Shown here: positions 25,103 to 32,134 of the stretch, in pieces
How positions within the stretch are numbered: position 1 is the stretch's first letter
How the letters are laid out: each line of letters begins with the position of its first letter
Source of the DNA: Candidatus Coprenecus stercoripullorum
Lineage (GTDB): Bacteria; Bacteroidota; Bacteroidia; Bacteroidales; UBA932
Reading direction: 5' to 3'
Length of the DNA: 32,134 bases
Assembly (NCBI GenBank): GCA_018715745.1
Contig: DVLA01000018.1
Span: 1-32,134 of the forward strand
Made by a program: the position numbers and the translations under genes
The notes under the pieces: model-generated
Told to the model about the DNA's origin: nothing
Seen by the model: the letters and a program-made list of their open reading frames with translations, nothing else
Database searches by the model: none

Positions 25103-25936
25103 ATGAAAGAGCCCGTTAGAGTATTATTCGTCAACTCGGAAATTTTCCCGTACATGCCCGAATCCACAATGTCCCTGATCGGAAGGTACCTTCCCCAGGG
25201 CATACAGGAAGCCGGAAAGGAAATCCGCTCATTCATGCCACGCTACGGATGTATCAACGAAAGGCGCAACCAGCTGCACGAAGTCATAAGGCTTTCCGGA
25301 ATGAACATCGTAATCAACAACCTTGACAGGCCCTTGGTCATCAAGGTCTCTTCCATCCCCTCGGCAAGAATGCAGGTCTACTTCATAGACAACGAGGACT
25401 ATTTCCACAGGAAGTTCGTCTACGAGGACGCAGAGGGCAATTTCATAGAAGACAACGACGAAAGAGCCGCCTTCTTTGCAAGGGGGATACTCGAAACGGT
25501 CAAGAAACTCAGGTGGAAGCCTGACATAATACATTGCCACGGCTGGATTTCCCATCTGCTTCCGCTCTACCTGAAAAAGGCATATAAGAACGACCCGATA
25601 TTCACGGACTGCAAAGTCGTCCTTTCAATATACGACGACCATCTAAACTGCAGGTTCTCCCCCGAAATGAAGACCAAGATACTCATGCCCGGGGTAAAGG
25701 CAAAAGACATAGAGCCGCTTTCGGGGACCGATGGCATAAATCTTGCAAAACTCGCCATCAGCTACTCGGATGCAATAATCCAGTGTACGGAGACTCCCTG
25801 CCCGGAACTTGCCGCATTCATAGAGGAACGCGGCCTGCCGGTCCTGGGATACACCGACACCAGACAGCCCGAGGGAGAATACATAAAGGTATATAACGGT
25901 TTTTACGATAAGATTCTGGACAATAATGTCAATTAG
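25103..25936 (+). CDS. GT5 glycogen-synthase-like protein, catalytic N-terminal domain only
   Basis: The 277-residue protein resembles the N-terminal Rossmann domain of glycogen/starch synthases: FVNSEIFPYM at the start, KPDIIHCHGWISHLLPLYLK, and INLAKLAISYSDAIIQCTET near residues 213-232. Two features are odd. The ADP-glucose-binding KxGGL segment expected after the first strand is replaced by PESTMSLIGRYLPQGI, and the C-terminal GT-B half is absent (full enzymes are about 470-550 residues). Short proteins of this kind occur in Bacteroidales, so it is probably not a fragment. Its activity is doubtful. I start at ATG 25103, 21 bases after a -7 element. It overlaps the DUF4270 gene by 11 bases. 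Confidence 0.8.
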   Translation: MKEPVRVLFVNSEIFPYMPESTMSLIGRYLPQGIQEAGKEIRSFMPRYGCINERRNQLHEVIRLSGMNIVINNLDRPLVIKVSSIPSARMQVYFIDNEDYFHRKFVYEDAEGNFIEDNDERAAFFARGILETVKKLRWKPDIIHCHGWISHLLPLYLKKAYKNDPIFTDCKVVLSIYDDHLNCRFSPEMKTKILMPGVKAKDIEPLSGTDGINLAKLAISYSDAIIQCTETPCPELAAFIEERGLPVLGYTDTRQPEGEYIKVYNGFYDKILDNNVN

Positions 25937-27296
25937 ACGGTTTTTTGCAGCTGCGGCCTTTGCCCTCGCATGCCTTGCCTCCTGCGTAGAGAACGACAGG
26001 GCGCTGGGGGGCGGCCTCATAAGCGAGGACTTCATCTTGGAAACGGGCACGGCCACCTTCAGCCTGCCTTTCACAAACAGGCCCAGCGACTCGGTCCAAA
26101 GTTCCAACTCCTACCATATTCTCGTGGGATACATGAACGACCCTGTCTACGGTACGACGGTCTGCGACGGAGCGTCTTTCGTACTGCCGCTTTCCGACAC
26201 CTCCGACCTCGGCGTATCCCCCAAACTGATTTCCGCATATATAAACCTCTCCATCGACTCGACATATCTCCCTGACGCCAGCCAGGAAGGCATCCCGCAA
26301 AACATCACAATCTACGAGCTGAACACGAAAATGGACAGCCTCGGGATATTCAACAACTCCATAACCGAGGAAGACTACAGCCCGGTACCGGTAAACAAGG
26401 GTACGCCTGTCATCTACGGGGACGGCAACATAAGGATAGAACTGACTGACGAATATGCAGGCAAACTGCTGGCCACTACCGTAGACGAGTACCAGGACTT
26501 CGATCTGTTCAGGGACAGGATAAAGGGGCTGTACATAAAGGTGGACACCCCTCCAGGGCACATTACCGGAGGAAGGTTCAATTACCTCCAGTTCGGCACA
26601 TCGGTCATAACGGTAAACTTTACCATGAACGACCCTGAAAGGGGCATTATCGACCGCGACACTACCGAATCCTTCGTTTTCGGATATACATACGCCAAAA
26701 ACTATTTCAGGTCCACCTCCGGCACCCTGGCCAATGACGACCCGGACGAAACGCTGTATGCCGAGAGCCTTTCCGGAATAAAGCCGCACATAAGCGCAAG
26801 GGCACTTAAGGACACGCTTGAAAAATGGCTTGCCGGACCGGATATAAACGGCAGGCAGGTAATAGTCTCCAGGGCCTGCATAGACATGCCGTATAAAGAA
26901 CCGGCGGATTATGAAATATTTGAAACGGAACATCCGGAATACCTGTACGCATTTACCAATACCCCGTGGGCAACGGACTCACTGCACTACTACATGCCCC
27001 TGCCCGAAATAGACGGAGTGGCATCCAAAGGAACCCCTAACCGCTCGCTCATGCAGTACACCATGGATGTCACATCCTATATCCAGAACCTGATACTCGC
27101 CGATCCGGACTCCGTAGACGCTTCATACGATCTGTGGATAGCCCCGATGAATGTCACTACCGATGACGAGACGGACATGACCTACTACATGTTCGACAAC
27201 AGGAATTACCGCCGCGTCACCCTTGAAGGGCCGGCTGTAGCGGAACCGGAAAGAAGGCCGAGACTGACAGTCACCTACGGCCTGATGGTCCCGTAA
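25926..27296 (+). CDS. DUF4270 lipoprotein
   Basis: The 456-residue protein has a type II signal peptide with lipobox LASC (Cys20). The mature region has the DUF4270 pattern: LGGGLISEDFILETGTATFS after the cysteine, NSYHILVGYMNDPVYGTTV, SKLISAYINLSIDS-like strands, and DVTSYIQNLI near the C-terminus before RRPRLTVTYGL. The role of this Bacteroidota family is unknown; it is exported and probably outer-membrane attached. Its start overlaps the GT5-like gene by 11 bases, indicating cotranscription. Its stop lies five bases from the convergent fabF stop with no terminator visible between them. Confidence 0.88.
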   Translation: MSIRRFFAAAAFALACLASCVENDRALGGGLISEDFILETGTATFSLPFTNRPSDSVQSSNSYHILVGYMNDPVYGTTVCDGASFVLPLSDTSDLGVSPKLISAYINLSIDSTYLPDASQEGIPQNITIYELNTKMDSLGIFNNSITEEDYSPVPVNKGTPVIYGDGNIRIELTDEYAGKLLATTVDEYQDFDLFRDRIKGLYIKVDTPPGHITGGRFNYLQFGTSVITVNFTMNDPERGIIDRDTTESFVFGYTYAKNYFRSTSGTLANDDPDETLYAESLSGIKPHISARALKDTLEKWLAGPDINGRQVIVSRACIDMPYKEPADYEIFETEHPEYLYAFTNTPWATDSLHYYMPLPEIDGVASKGTPNRSLMQYTMDVTSYIQNLILADPDSVDASYDLWIAPMNVTTDDETDMTYYMFDNRNYRRVTLEGPAVAEPERRPRLTVTYGLMVP

Positions 27297-27301
27297 AAAA
27301 A

Positions 27302-28552
27302 TCAGAATTTCTTGAAAATAATGCACGAATTGTGGCCGCCGAAACCGAATGTGTTCTTCATGGCCACATTGACCTCCCTTTTCTGAGCCTTGTTCAGCGT
27401 AAGGTTCAGCCCGCTGTCTATTTCGGGATCGGGAACTTCAAAATTAATTGTCGGAGGTATTGTAGAACTGTTTATCGCATGTATGCAGGCCAGGGCCTCA
27501 ACTGCTCCGGCCCCTCCGAGAAGATGGCCGTGCATGGACTTTGTGGAACTGATGTTCAATCTGTAGGCATGATCGCCGAAAAGCCGGCACACGGCTTTCA
27601 GCTCGGCAATATCACCCAAAGGAGTAGAGGTACCGTGTACATTTATGTAGTCCACGTCTTCCGGAGCGAGCCCGGCATCCTCGAGCGCCAGTTCCATAGC
27701 CTTTGTCGCGCCCGCCCCGTCAGGATGGGGCGCCGTGATATGGTATGCGTCTGCCGTCATCCCTTCCCCTGCCATCTCGGCATAAATCCTGGCGCCGCGC
27801 GCAAGGGCATGCTCCATCTCTTCAAGAACAAGCACGCCGGCCCCTTCCCCTATGACAAAACCGTCCCTGGTCCTGTCAAAAGGCCTCGATGCCGTTTTAT
27901 AGTGCTCGTTGTTGGTCGATAGGGCCTGGGCCGAATTGAAGCCGCCTATCGCGGGAATGGTAATCGGGGCTTCCGACCCGCCGGTAATCATGATATCCAC
28001 CTTGCCGAGACGTATCAGGTTCATCGCATCGGACATGGCATGGGATGAGGATGCGCATGCCGACGTAGTCGTATAATTCGGACCTGCAAAACCGTACTTG
28101 ATGGATATAAGCCCCGGGGCGATATCGGAAATCATACGCGTTATGAAAAATGGGCTAAAGCGAGGGACTCTTCCTCCCTCACTGAAACCCATTATCTCCT
28201 GGCTGAGGCTTTCTATGCCTCCTATTCCGGAGCCGAGAATGACGCCTATGCGTCCCTTGTCCGCAGTATCCGGATCAATACCGCTGTCCCTTATGGCCTC
28301 GTCGGCCGCAACCATCGCGAACTGCGCGAAACGGTCGAGTTTTCTCAGCTCCTTCCGGTCAAACCCGAAATCCGCGGGATTGAAATTCTTGACCGTGCAG
28401 GCAAATTTGGTCTTAAAAAGAGTGGTATCAAACGAGGTTATCATCTCTGCCCCGCTGACTCCCATATCGAGATTACGGAAATAGTCACCTGTGTTGTTCC
28501 CGAGGGGATTGATGGTGCCTATACCAGTAACTACTACTCTTTTAAGACCCAT
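27302..28552 (-). CDS. fabF: 3-oxoacyl-ACP synthase II
   Basis: The 416-residue condensing enzyme extends acyl-ACP with malonyl-ACP in fatty-acid synthesis. The catalytic triad is complete: Cys166 in TTTSACASSS, His306 in NVHGTSTPLGD and His341 in SMHGHLLGGAGA. The N-terminus KRVVVTGIGTINPLG and the C-terminal NTFGFGGHNSCIIF are typical of FabF rather than FabB or FabH. It follows acpP by 17 bases, a common pairing with its substrate carrier. Confidence 0.97.
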   Translation of the reverse strand: MGLKRVVVTGIGTINPLGNNTGDYFRNLDMGVSGAEMITSFDTTLFKTKFACTVKNFNPADFGFDRKELRKLDRFAQFAMVAADEAIRDSGIDPDTADKGRIGVILGSGIGGIESLSQEIMGFSEGGRVPRFSPFFITRMISDIAPGLISIKYGFAGPNYTTTSACASSSHAMSDAMNLIRLGKVDIMITGGSEAPITIPAIGGFNSAQALSTNNEHYKTASRPFDRTRDGFVIGEGAGVLVLEEMEHALARGARIYAEMAGEGMTADAYHITAPHPDGAGATKAMELALEDAGLAPEDVDYINVHGTSTPLGDIAELKAVCRLFGDHAYRLNISSTKSMHGHLLGGAGAVEALACIHAINSSTIPPTINFEVPDPEIDSGLNLTLNKAQKREVNVAMKNTFGFGGHNSCIIFKKF

Positions 28553-28569
28553 ACCTGACTGAATGCCTT

Positions 28570-28806
28570 TTACTTGGTGTGCGCCTCGATAAAGTCGATA
28601 GCGTCACCTACAGTGCTGATTTTCTCAGCCTCGTCGTCCTTTATCTCGATATTGAATTTCTTCTCGAATTCCATTATCAACTCTACCGTGTCAAGAGAAT
28701 CCGCTCCTAAGTCATTCGTAAAACTTGCCTCGCGGGTTACTTCGGTCGGATCAACGCCAAGTTTATCAACAATGATGGCTGTTACTTCAGAAACAATATC
28801 TGCCAT
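28570..28806 (-). CDS. acpP: Acyl carrier protein
   Basis: The 78-residue acidic protein has the phosphopantetheine attachment site [10 protein letters not shown] with Ser37, and the helix segment [20 protein letters not shown]. It carries growing acyl chains for fatty-acid and lipid A synthesis. It is first of the acpP-fabF pair. A weak -7-like TAACTTTT lies about 20 bases upstream, with no -33 match, so the promoter is not clear. Confidence 0.98.
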   Translation of the reverse strand: MADIVSEVTAIIVDKLGVDPTEVTREASFTNDLGADSLDTVELIMEFEKKFNIEIKDDEAEKISTVGDAIDFIEAHTK

Positions 28807-28849
28807 GGTCTAAATTTTAGTTAATAAAAAGTTAATTAATACTTGTCAT

Positions 28850-28880
28850 TTTGACGTTGCAAACTAACGAATAATTTTTG
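28850..28880 (+). promoter_or_regulatory. Probable Bacteroides-type promoter for purN
   Basis: TTTG at 28850-28853 is separated by 19 bases from AATTTTTG (28873-28880), which matches the -7 consensus in all but its first base. Transcription would start near 28886, about 45 bases before the purN start. Confidence 0.55.
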
Positions 28881-28930
28881 GAATAATGAAATTTTAGTCG
28901 AAATTTGCGTTCATTCAAGGACAGGACGAC

Positions 28931-29545
28931 ATGGCCGGAAATTTATGCAACCTCATTATCTTCGCCTCTGGATCAGGCACTAATGCTGAAAATATCATCA
29001 ACTTCCAGGCAGCCTCCGGAACATACAGGGTCGCGGCGGTCATGTCGGACCGCAGGGACGCTTTCGTACTGGAAAGAGCCAGGAGAAGCGGGACGCCGTC
29101 CGTGACGTTCTCCGCGGCCGAACTTGCCGGAAACATCCTGCACACCGGAAACGGGGACACCTCTTTCCTGTCATACCTTGAAAGCATGCATGCCGACTAC
29201 ATCATACTGGCCGGTTTCCTGCGTAAAATACCTGAATACATGATAGAGCGGTATCCCGGCAGGATACTCAACATCCACCCCGCCCTGCTGCCGGCATACG
29301 GAGGAAAAGGCATGTACGGCGAACATGTCCACAAGGCCGTAATAGCCGCTGGCGAAAAAGAATCGGGCATTACAATACATCTTGCCGACAACCTTTACGA
29401 CCACGGCCGCATCATCTACCAGGCCAGATGTCCCGTATCCGCGGACGACACCCCCGAGAGCCTCGCCGCAAAAATACACGGGCTTGAAAAGGCCTATCCC
29501 GAGGTAATCGCCGAATACATCCGCTCGGATCAAGGACGAAGATAA
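28931..29545 (+). CDS. purN: Phosphoribosylglycinamide formyltransferase (GART)
   Basis: The 204-residue enzyme transfers a formyl group from 10-formyltetrahydrofolate to GAR in purine synthesis. The phosphate-binding loop FASGSGTN is at residues 11-18. The catalytic residues are visible as Asn114 and His116 in ILNIHPALLP and Asp157 in LYDHGRII. The length matches the folate-dependent PurN, not the formate-dependent PurT. It is transcribed alone and divergently from acpP-fabF. Confidence 0.96.
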   Translation: MAGNLCNLIIFASGSGTNAENIINFQAASGTYRVAAVMSDRRDAFVLERARRSGTPSVTFSAAELAGNILHTGNGDTSFLSYLESMHADYIILAGFLRKIPEYMIERYPGRILNIHPALLPAYGGKGMYGEHVHKAVIAAGEKESGITIHLADNLYDHGRIIYQARCPVSADDTPESLAAKIHGLEKAYPEVIAEYIRSDQGRR

Positions 29546-29576
29546 AAAAGGCCGCACCCGCTACGGGTACGGCCTT
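29544..29576 (-). terminator. Intrinsic terminator of the tRNA-Leu transcript
   Basis: In minus-strand direction AAGGCCG pairs with CGGCCTT (29548-29554 with 29570-29576) and ACCCG pairs with CGGGT around a three-base loop, followed by six T. It lies 20 bases beyond the tRNA 3' end and touches the purN stop codon, so the same bases may weakly stop purN on the plus strand. Confidence 0.8.
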
Positions 29577-29595
29577 CAGTCAGCCTCATACAGTG

Positions 29596-29681
29596 TGCTC
29601 GAGACGGGAATCGAACCCGTACGGACATTTCTGCCCACAGGATTTTAAGTCCTGCGTGTCTACCTATTCCACCACTCGAGC
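29596..29681 (-). tRNA. tRNA-Leu, anticodon TAA
   Basis: The 86-base gene folds as a class II tRNA with a long variable arm. Acceptor arms GCTCGAG and CTCGAGC pair fully, discriminator base A73. The anticodon stem CAGGA/TCCTG closes the loop CTTAAAA, anticodon TAA (29645-29647). The T-arm has GGTTCGATTCC. The 3' CCA is not encoded and must be added. The gene has its own promoter and terminator. Confidence 0.97.
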
Positions 29682-29696
29682 GGCAAAAGCAAAGTG

Positions 29697-29727
29697 CAAA
29701 TGTACTCCGTTTTTCCGAGAAAACAAA
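29697..29727 (-). promoter_or_regulatory. Consensus promoter for tRNA-Leu
   Basis: On the minus strand TTTG (29724-29727) and TACATTTG (29697-29704) are separated by 19 bases, matching both consensus elements exactly. The start would lie about 10 bases before the tRNA. The TTTG is part of the T-run of the preceding terminator. Confidence 0.75.
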
Positions 29728-29754
29728 CGGGGCGCACCTGACGATGCGCCCCGT
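29720..29754 (-). terminator. Intrinsic terminator of the lipoprotein gene at 29777-31282
   Basis: ACGGGGCGCA (29727-29736) and TGCGCCCCGT (29745-29754) form a perfect ten-base stem with an eight-base loop. On the minus strand it is followed by TTTGTTTTC. It begins 22 bases past the stop codon. Confidence 0.88.
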
Positions 29755-29776
29755 CCTGAAAATCCGCCAGGGCGGA

Positions 29777-31282
29777 CTATCTCTCCAGTACGTACATTCC
29801 TTTTCCGAAATCAGCCATATGCCATGAATCCTTCATGGAAACTGCGGAAGAGACTATTTCACCGTCTTCAATGGTAGTAATCCATACCTCTGAAGAAGGC
29901 ATTCCAGTGCTGTCCACATAGTATGCATAGACATAATACGGGTCGTTGTTCGGATTATAGGAAACCGACAGAGGGAGGGAGGCAGGGCCACTGTATGTAC
30001 AGTTCTCCAACCCAAAGATACCGATATTCAGGGAAAGATAGTTGTCATAATAAAAATCGGTAATCCTGTCTTCTATGCTTCCGGAGGTATAGCCGTAGTT
30101 ATTGAGAATCGATTCGTTGATAAAATCGAATGCATAACGGTCTTCCTTGTCGGGCATGGCGGATGCATTGAACCTGGTTTCGCTGATCCATTCTACCTGT
30201 ATGGCTATCCGTCCCTCTATTCCGGTAGGGGTGGCAGTCGTAAAGGGAACCTTCGTGACGGCGGTAGTCATCACGGGGGGAGTTACGCTGTTGTCCAGGC
30301 CCAATGCATACGCATAATAATCGGTCCCAGGATCAAGCGTGTTAACCGTATTCTCCTGATAACCTGTCATAAGCCTGAAGTTCTGTATATAAGACTGCAG
30401 GTCCGTGCTGTAACGGGCCGCCATTACTTCAAAATACTCCAAAGCGCTGCCGAGAATCTGCGTATCGCTCATGCCGTCCATTTCGGAAGCCTCATCCACC
30501 AACGCAATATACGTCATGTTATTATCGGAAGGGGTAACATGGATAGTCGCGCCTATTGTAGTGATATCGGTCACCTCGATAGTGAAAGAGCCGTCGCCGC
30601 CGCTGGTGGAAGCGCCTTTCTGGCTTACGCCTACTTCGACGGAAGTCTTGCCGTCTGCATAGGTATAGACAATGGTGACATTACCGTTGCGGGCTGCACC
30701 GCTATTGGCAGCCACGGACACGCTTACAGTCCCGGCCGCAGTATAATCGGTTACCTCTATCCAGCTGTCGGACGCCACAGCCGAGACCGTTCCGTCTTCC
30801 GCCGGGTTGACTATCTCGTATTCGATAGTGAAAGGGCCGCCGTCAGCCGTAGCCTCAATATTCCCAGAAAGGACATTGATCATCGGAGATTCCCCGGAAG
30901 GGATATCCTTTCCGTAGGCTGCCTGCACAAGCCTTACTGTCCTGGAAATATTCTGGGTCGAAGATCCGTTGTCGTATGTATATACAACGGCAAGGTCGGC
31001 AATGCGGTCTGCATCCGACTCATTTGCGGAAGCGGCAAAAGATATGATGCCATTGGAAGCTGTAACGCCGGAAACCCATCCTGCCTGGCATGAGGCATCG
31101 ACTATTCCACCTTCAACGGGATTAAGTACTTCATAAGAAACCTGGAAGTCACCTCCCTGATAGGGGATGGAGTACTCGGAGGGAACTTCAAGGGACGGAG
31201 TCCCTGACTTTTTCTCTTCTTCGCACGCTATCAGAGACACTGCAGCGGAAAGAAGTAAAGTAAAACAACGAGCAATTTTCAT
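29777..31282 (-). CDS. Surface lipoprotein with two BACON-like and one Fn3-like domain
   Basis: The 501-residue protein has a lipobox SLIAC (Cys20). Residues about 29-115 and 129-222 are two BACON-like domains, each with GGxFxxxYExxNPxE followed by W-containing segments (AGWVSGV, DSWIEVT) and a NxxxxxVxYTY strand. Residues 228-345 form an Fn3-like module starting FTIEVTDITTIGATIHVTPSD and containing LDPGTDYYAYALGLD, close in pattern to the third module of the protein at 4450-6378. The C-terminal part (about 350-501) ends in KGMYVLER and is not recognised. It is likely surface-exposed and glycan-binding by family; the target is unknown. It is a single-gene unit with its own promoter and terminator. 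Confidence 0.82.
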   Translation of the reverse strand: MKIARCFTLLLSAAVSLIACEEEKKSGTPSLEVPSEYSIPYQGGDFQVSYEVLNPVEGGIVDASCQAGWVSGVTASNGIISFAASANESDADRIADLAVVYTYDNGSSTQNISRTVRLVQAAYGKDIPSGESPMINVLSGNIEATADGGPFTIEYEIVNPAEDGTVSAVASDSWIEVTDYTAAGTVSVSVAANSGAARNGNVTIVYTYADGKTSVEVGVSQKGASTSGGDGSFTIEVTDITTIGATIHVTPSDNNMTYIALVDEASEMDGMSDTQILGSALEYFEVMAARYSTDLQSYIQNFRLMTGYQENTVNTLDPGTDYYAYALGLDNSVTPPVMTTAVTKVPFTTATPTGIEGRIAIQVEWISETRFNASAMPDKEDRYAFDFINESILNNYGYTSGSIEDRITDFYYDNYLSLNIGIFGLENCTYSGPASLPLSVSYNPNNDPYYVYAYYVDSTGMPSSEVWITTIEDGEIVSSAVSMKDSWHMADFGKGMYVLER

Positions 31283-31330
31283 AACAAAATTAATTTATAG
31301 ATGGTTATCTGTTAATGCACAAAAATCCGC

Positions 31331-31363
31331 CAAAGATATGCTATTTTTCGGGAATATCACAAA
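31331..31363 (-). promoter_or_regulatory. Consensus promoter for the BACON lipoprotein gene
   Basis: On the minus strand, TTTG (31360-31363) lies 21 bases before TATCTTTG (31331-31338), matching both consensus elements exactly. The start would be near 31325, about 43 bases before the ATG at 31282. The -33 element overlaps the last codons of the MATE gene. Confidence 0.75.
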
Positions 31364-32134
31364 TTTTTTATCAGCCTCCGGCATATTTTCACAAAACGCG
31401 TATAGAACAACACCGCCGCAAATGCCAGGCCGAGCAACAGGCCCGTCCACACCCCTTCCGGTCCGAGACCGAGGAAAAAGCCGAAAAACCAGGCCGAGGG
31501 CAGACATACGGCATAATACGACAATGCCGCGAACAACAGGGGGACTTTCGTATCCTTAAGGCCGCGCAAAGAAGACACGCTTGCAAGCTGCACGGCATCG
31601 AATATCTGGTACATCGCCATTATCAGTATTATCCTCGACGCAATCGGGATAACGGTCGGGTCCGAAGTATACAGCAGGGGGATCAGCCTGTGGAAAGCCA
31701 CGAACACAATGCCGCAAAGGCCCATGAATGCCACCGATATGTGGACCGAAGCCTTCCCGGCCATGAATGTCTCGTAGTACCTGCCCGAACCGTACTGGTG
31801 AGAGACCCGTATGGTGGCGGCAGCCCCTATGCCGGTCGCTATCATAAAGGAGAGGCTGCTTATATTCTGGGCTATCTGATGGGCGGCAAGATCATAGCGG
31901 CCCATCCACCCCACCATGACGGCAGCCAAGCTGAATGCCGTCACTTCAAGCAGGGACTGCAGGGAAATGGGGAGCGACAGGGCAAAAAGGGTCCGCAACC
32001 GCGCACCCGAGACAGGATGCCCGGGCACAAGACGCACATATTCCTTGTATTCTTTCAAAGTGAAAAACAGAAACAAGAAGGCTATACCGGCAAAAAGCCT
32101 GGATATGAGCGTAGCGTATGCCCTGTCTCTTATA
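31357..32134 (-). CDS. MATE-family efflux transporter, C-terminal part (5' end beyond right edge)
   Basis: The frame is open to the window edge, giving 258 residues; the start is not in the window. It contains LRTLFALSLPISLQSLLEVT and AAHQIAQNISSLSFMIATGI, typical of the second six-helix half of MATE transporters, with about six hydrophobic segments. These are inner-membrane Na+- or H+-driven exporters of cationic drugs or metabolites; the substrate cannot be predicted. The gene ends 74 bases before the BACON lipoprotein gene, and no terminator is visible between them, so read-through is possible. Confidence 0.88.
   Translation of the reverse strand, partial: IRDRAYATLISRLFAGIAFLFLFFTLKEYKEYVRLVPGHPVSGARLRTLFALSLPISLQSLLEVTAFSLAAVMVGWMGRYDLAAHQIAQNISSLSFMIATGIGAAATIRVSHQYGSGRYYETFMAGKASVHISVAFMGLCGIVFVAFHRLIPLLYTSDPTVIPIASRIILIMAMYQIFDAVQLASVSSLRGLKDTKVPLLFAALSYYAVCLPSAWFFGFFLGLGPEGVWTGLLLGLAFAAVLFYTRFVKICRRLIKNL

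Noticed and set aside
25929-26933. A 334-codon minus-strand frame opposite the DUF4270 gene
   Set aside because: Antisense to a gene with signal peptide, lipobox and family pattern; no domain or start signal of its own.
29593-29877. A 94-codon plus-strand frame
   Set aside because: Its first third is the reverse complement of the tRNA-Leu gene, a well-known source of spurious small proteins, and it then crosses two terminators or promoters.
1-32134. Mobile elements, CRISPR array, prophage or integrase site, including an attachment site at tRNA-Leu
   Set aside because: No transposase, integrase or regularly spaced repeats were seen, and the tRNA-Leu 3' end is followed by an ordinary terminator and purN rather than by a foreign segment.

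Overview
The window looks like a stretch of core chromosome from a member of the Bacteroidota, most likely Bacteroidales; I cannot name the genus. The evidence is the family content (NagB fused to a PIG-L-like domain, DUF4294, DUF3098, DUF4270, GSCFA, BACON-type and fimbrillin-like lipoproteins, short-chain-type threonine dehydrogenase) and promoters of the Bacteroides type (TTTG, about 19-21 bases, TAnnTTTG). I see no phage, plasmid, insertion sequence, CRISPR array or integrase.

Layout. 1-2412, minus strand: threonine dehydrogenase, an outer-membrane barrel protein and an edge-truncated lipoprotein, preceded by a tandem hairpin repeat and a small lipoprotein gene. 2527-6378, plus strand: a GSCFA protein followed by two large lipoproteins, closed by a strong terminator. 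6588-8192, minus: a fimbrillin-like lipoprotein. 8299-18943, minus: 22 translation, transcription and secretion genes in the order rplP-rpmC-rpsQ-rplN-rplX-rplE-rpsN-rpsH-rplF-rplR-rpsE-rpmD-rplO-secY-map-infA-rpmJ-rpsM-rpsK-rpsD-rpoA-rplQ. 19301-22272, plus: NagB/PIG-L fusion and DUF4294. 22263-25008, minus: ftsX-DUF3098-uppP-lpxH, a cell-envelope cluster. 25103-27296, plus: a GT5-like protein and a DUF4270 lipoprotein. 27302-28806, minus: acpP-fabF. 28931-29545, plus: purN. 29596-29681, minus: tRNA-Leu(TAA). 29777-31282, minus: a BACON/Fn3-like lipoprotein. 31357 to the right edge, minus: a MATE transporter.

The most notable architectural point is that the large ribosomal-protein cluster begins at rplP. 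The genes normally upstream (rpsJ, rplC, rplD, rplW, rplB, rpsS, rplV, rpsC) are absent, and a consensus promoter sits just upstream of rplP, so the split seems to be real and functional rather than a decayed end. A second theme is a set of related surface lipoproteins (3408, 4450, 29777) sharing BACON-like and Fn3-like modules, one pair of which lies directly behind a GSCFA gene. A third is a GT5-like protein that seems to lack both the ADP-glucose-binding loop and the whole C-terminal half of glycogen synthase.

Most of the window is well understood housekeeping sequence. I did not find a clear-cut new defence or mobile system; the findings are mainly about unusual arrangement, regulatory signals and uncharacterised envelope proteins.
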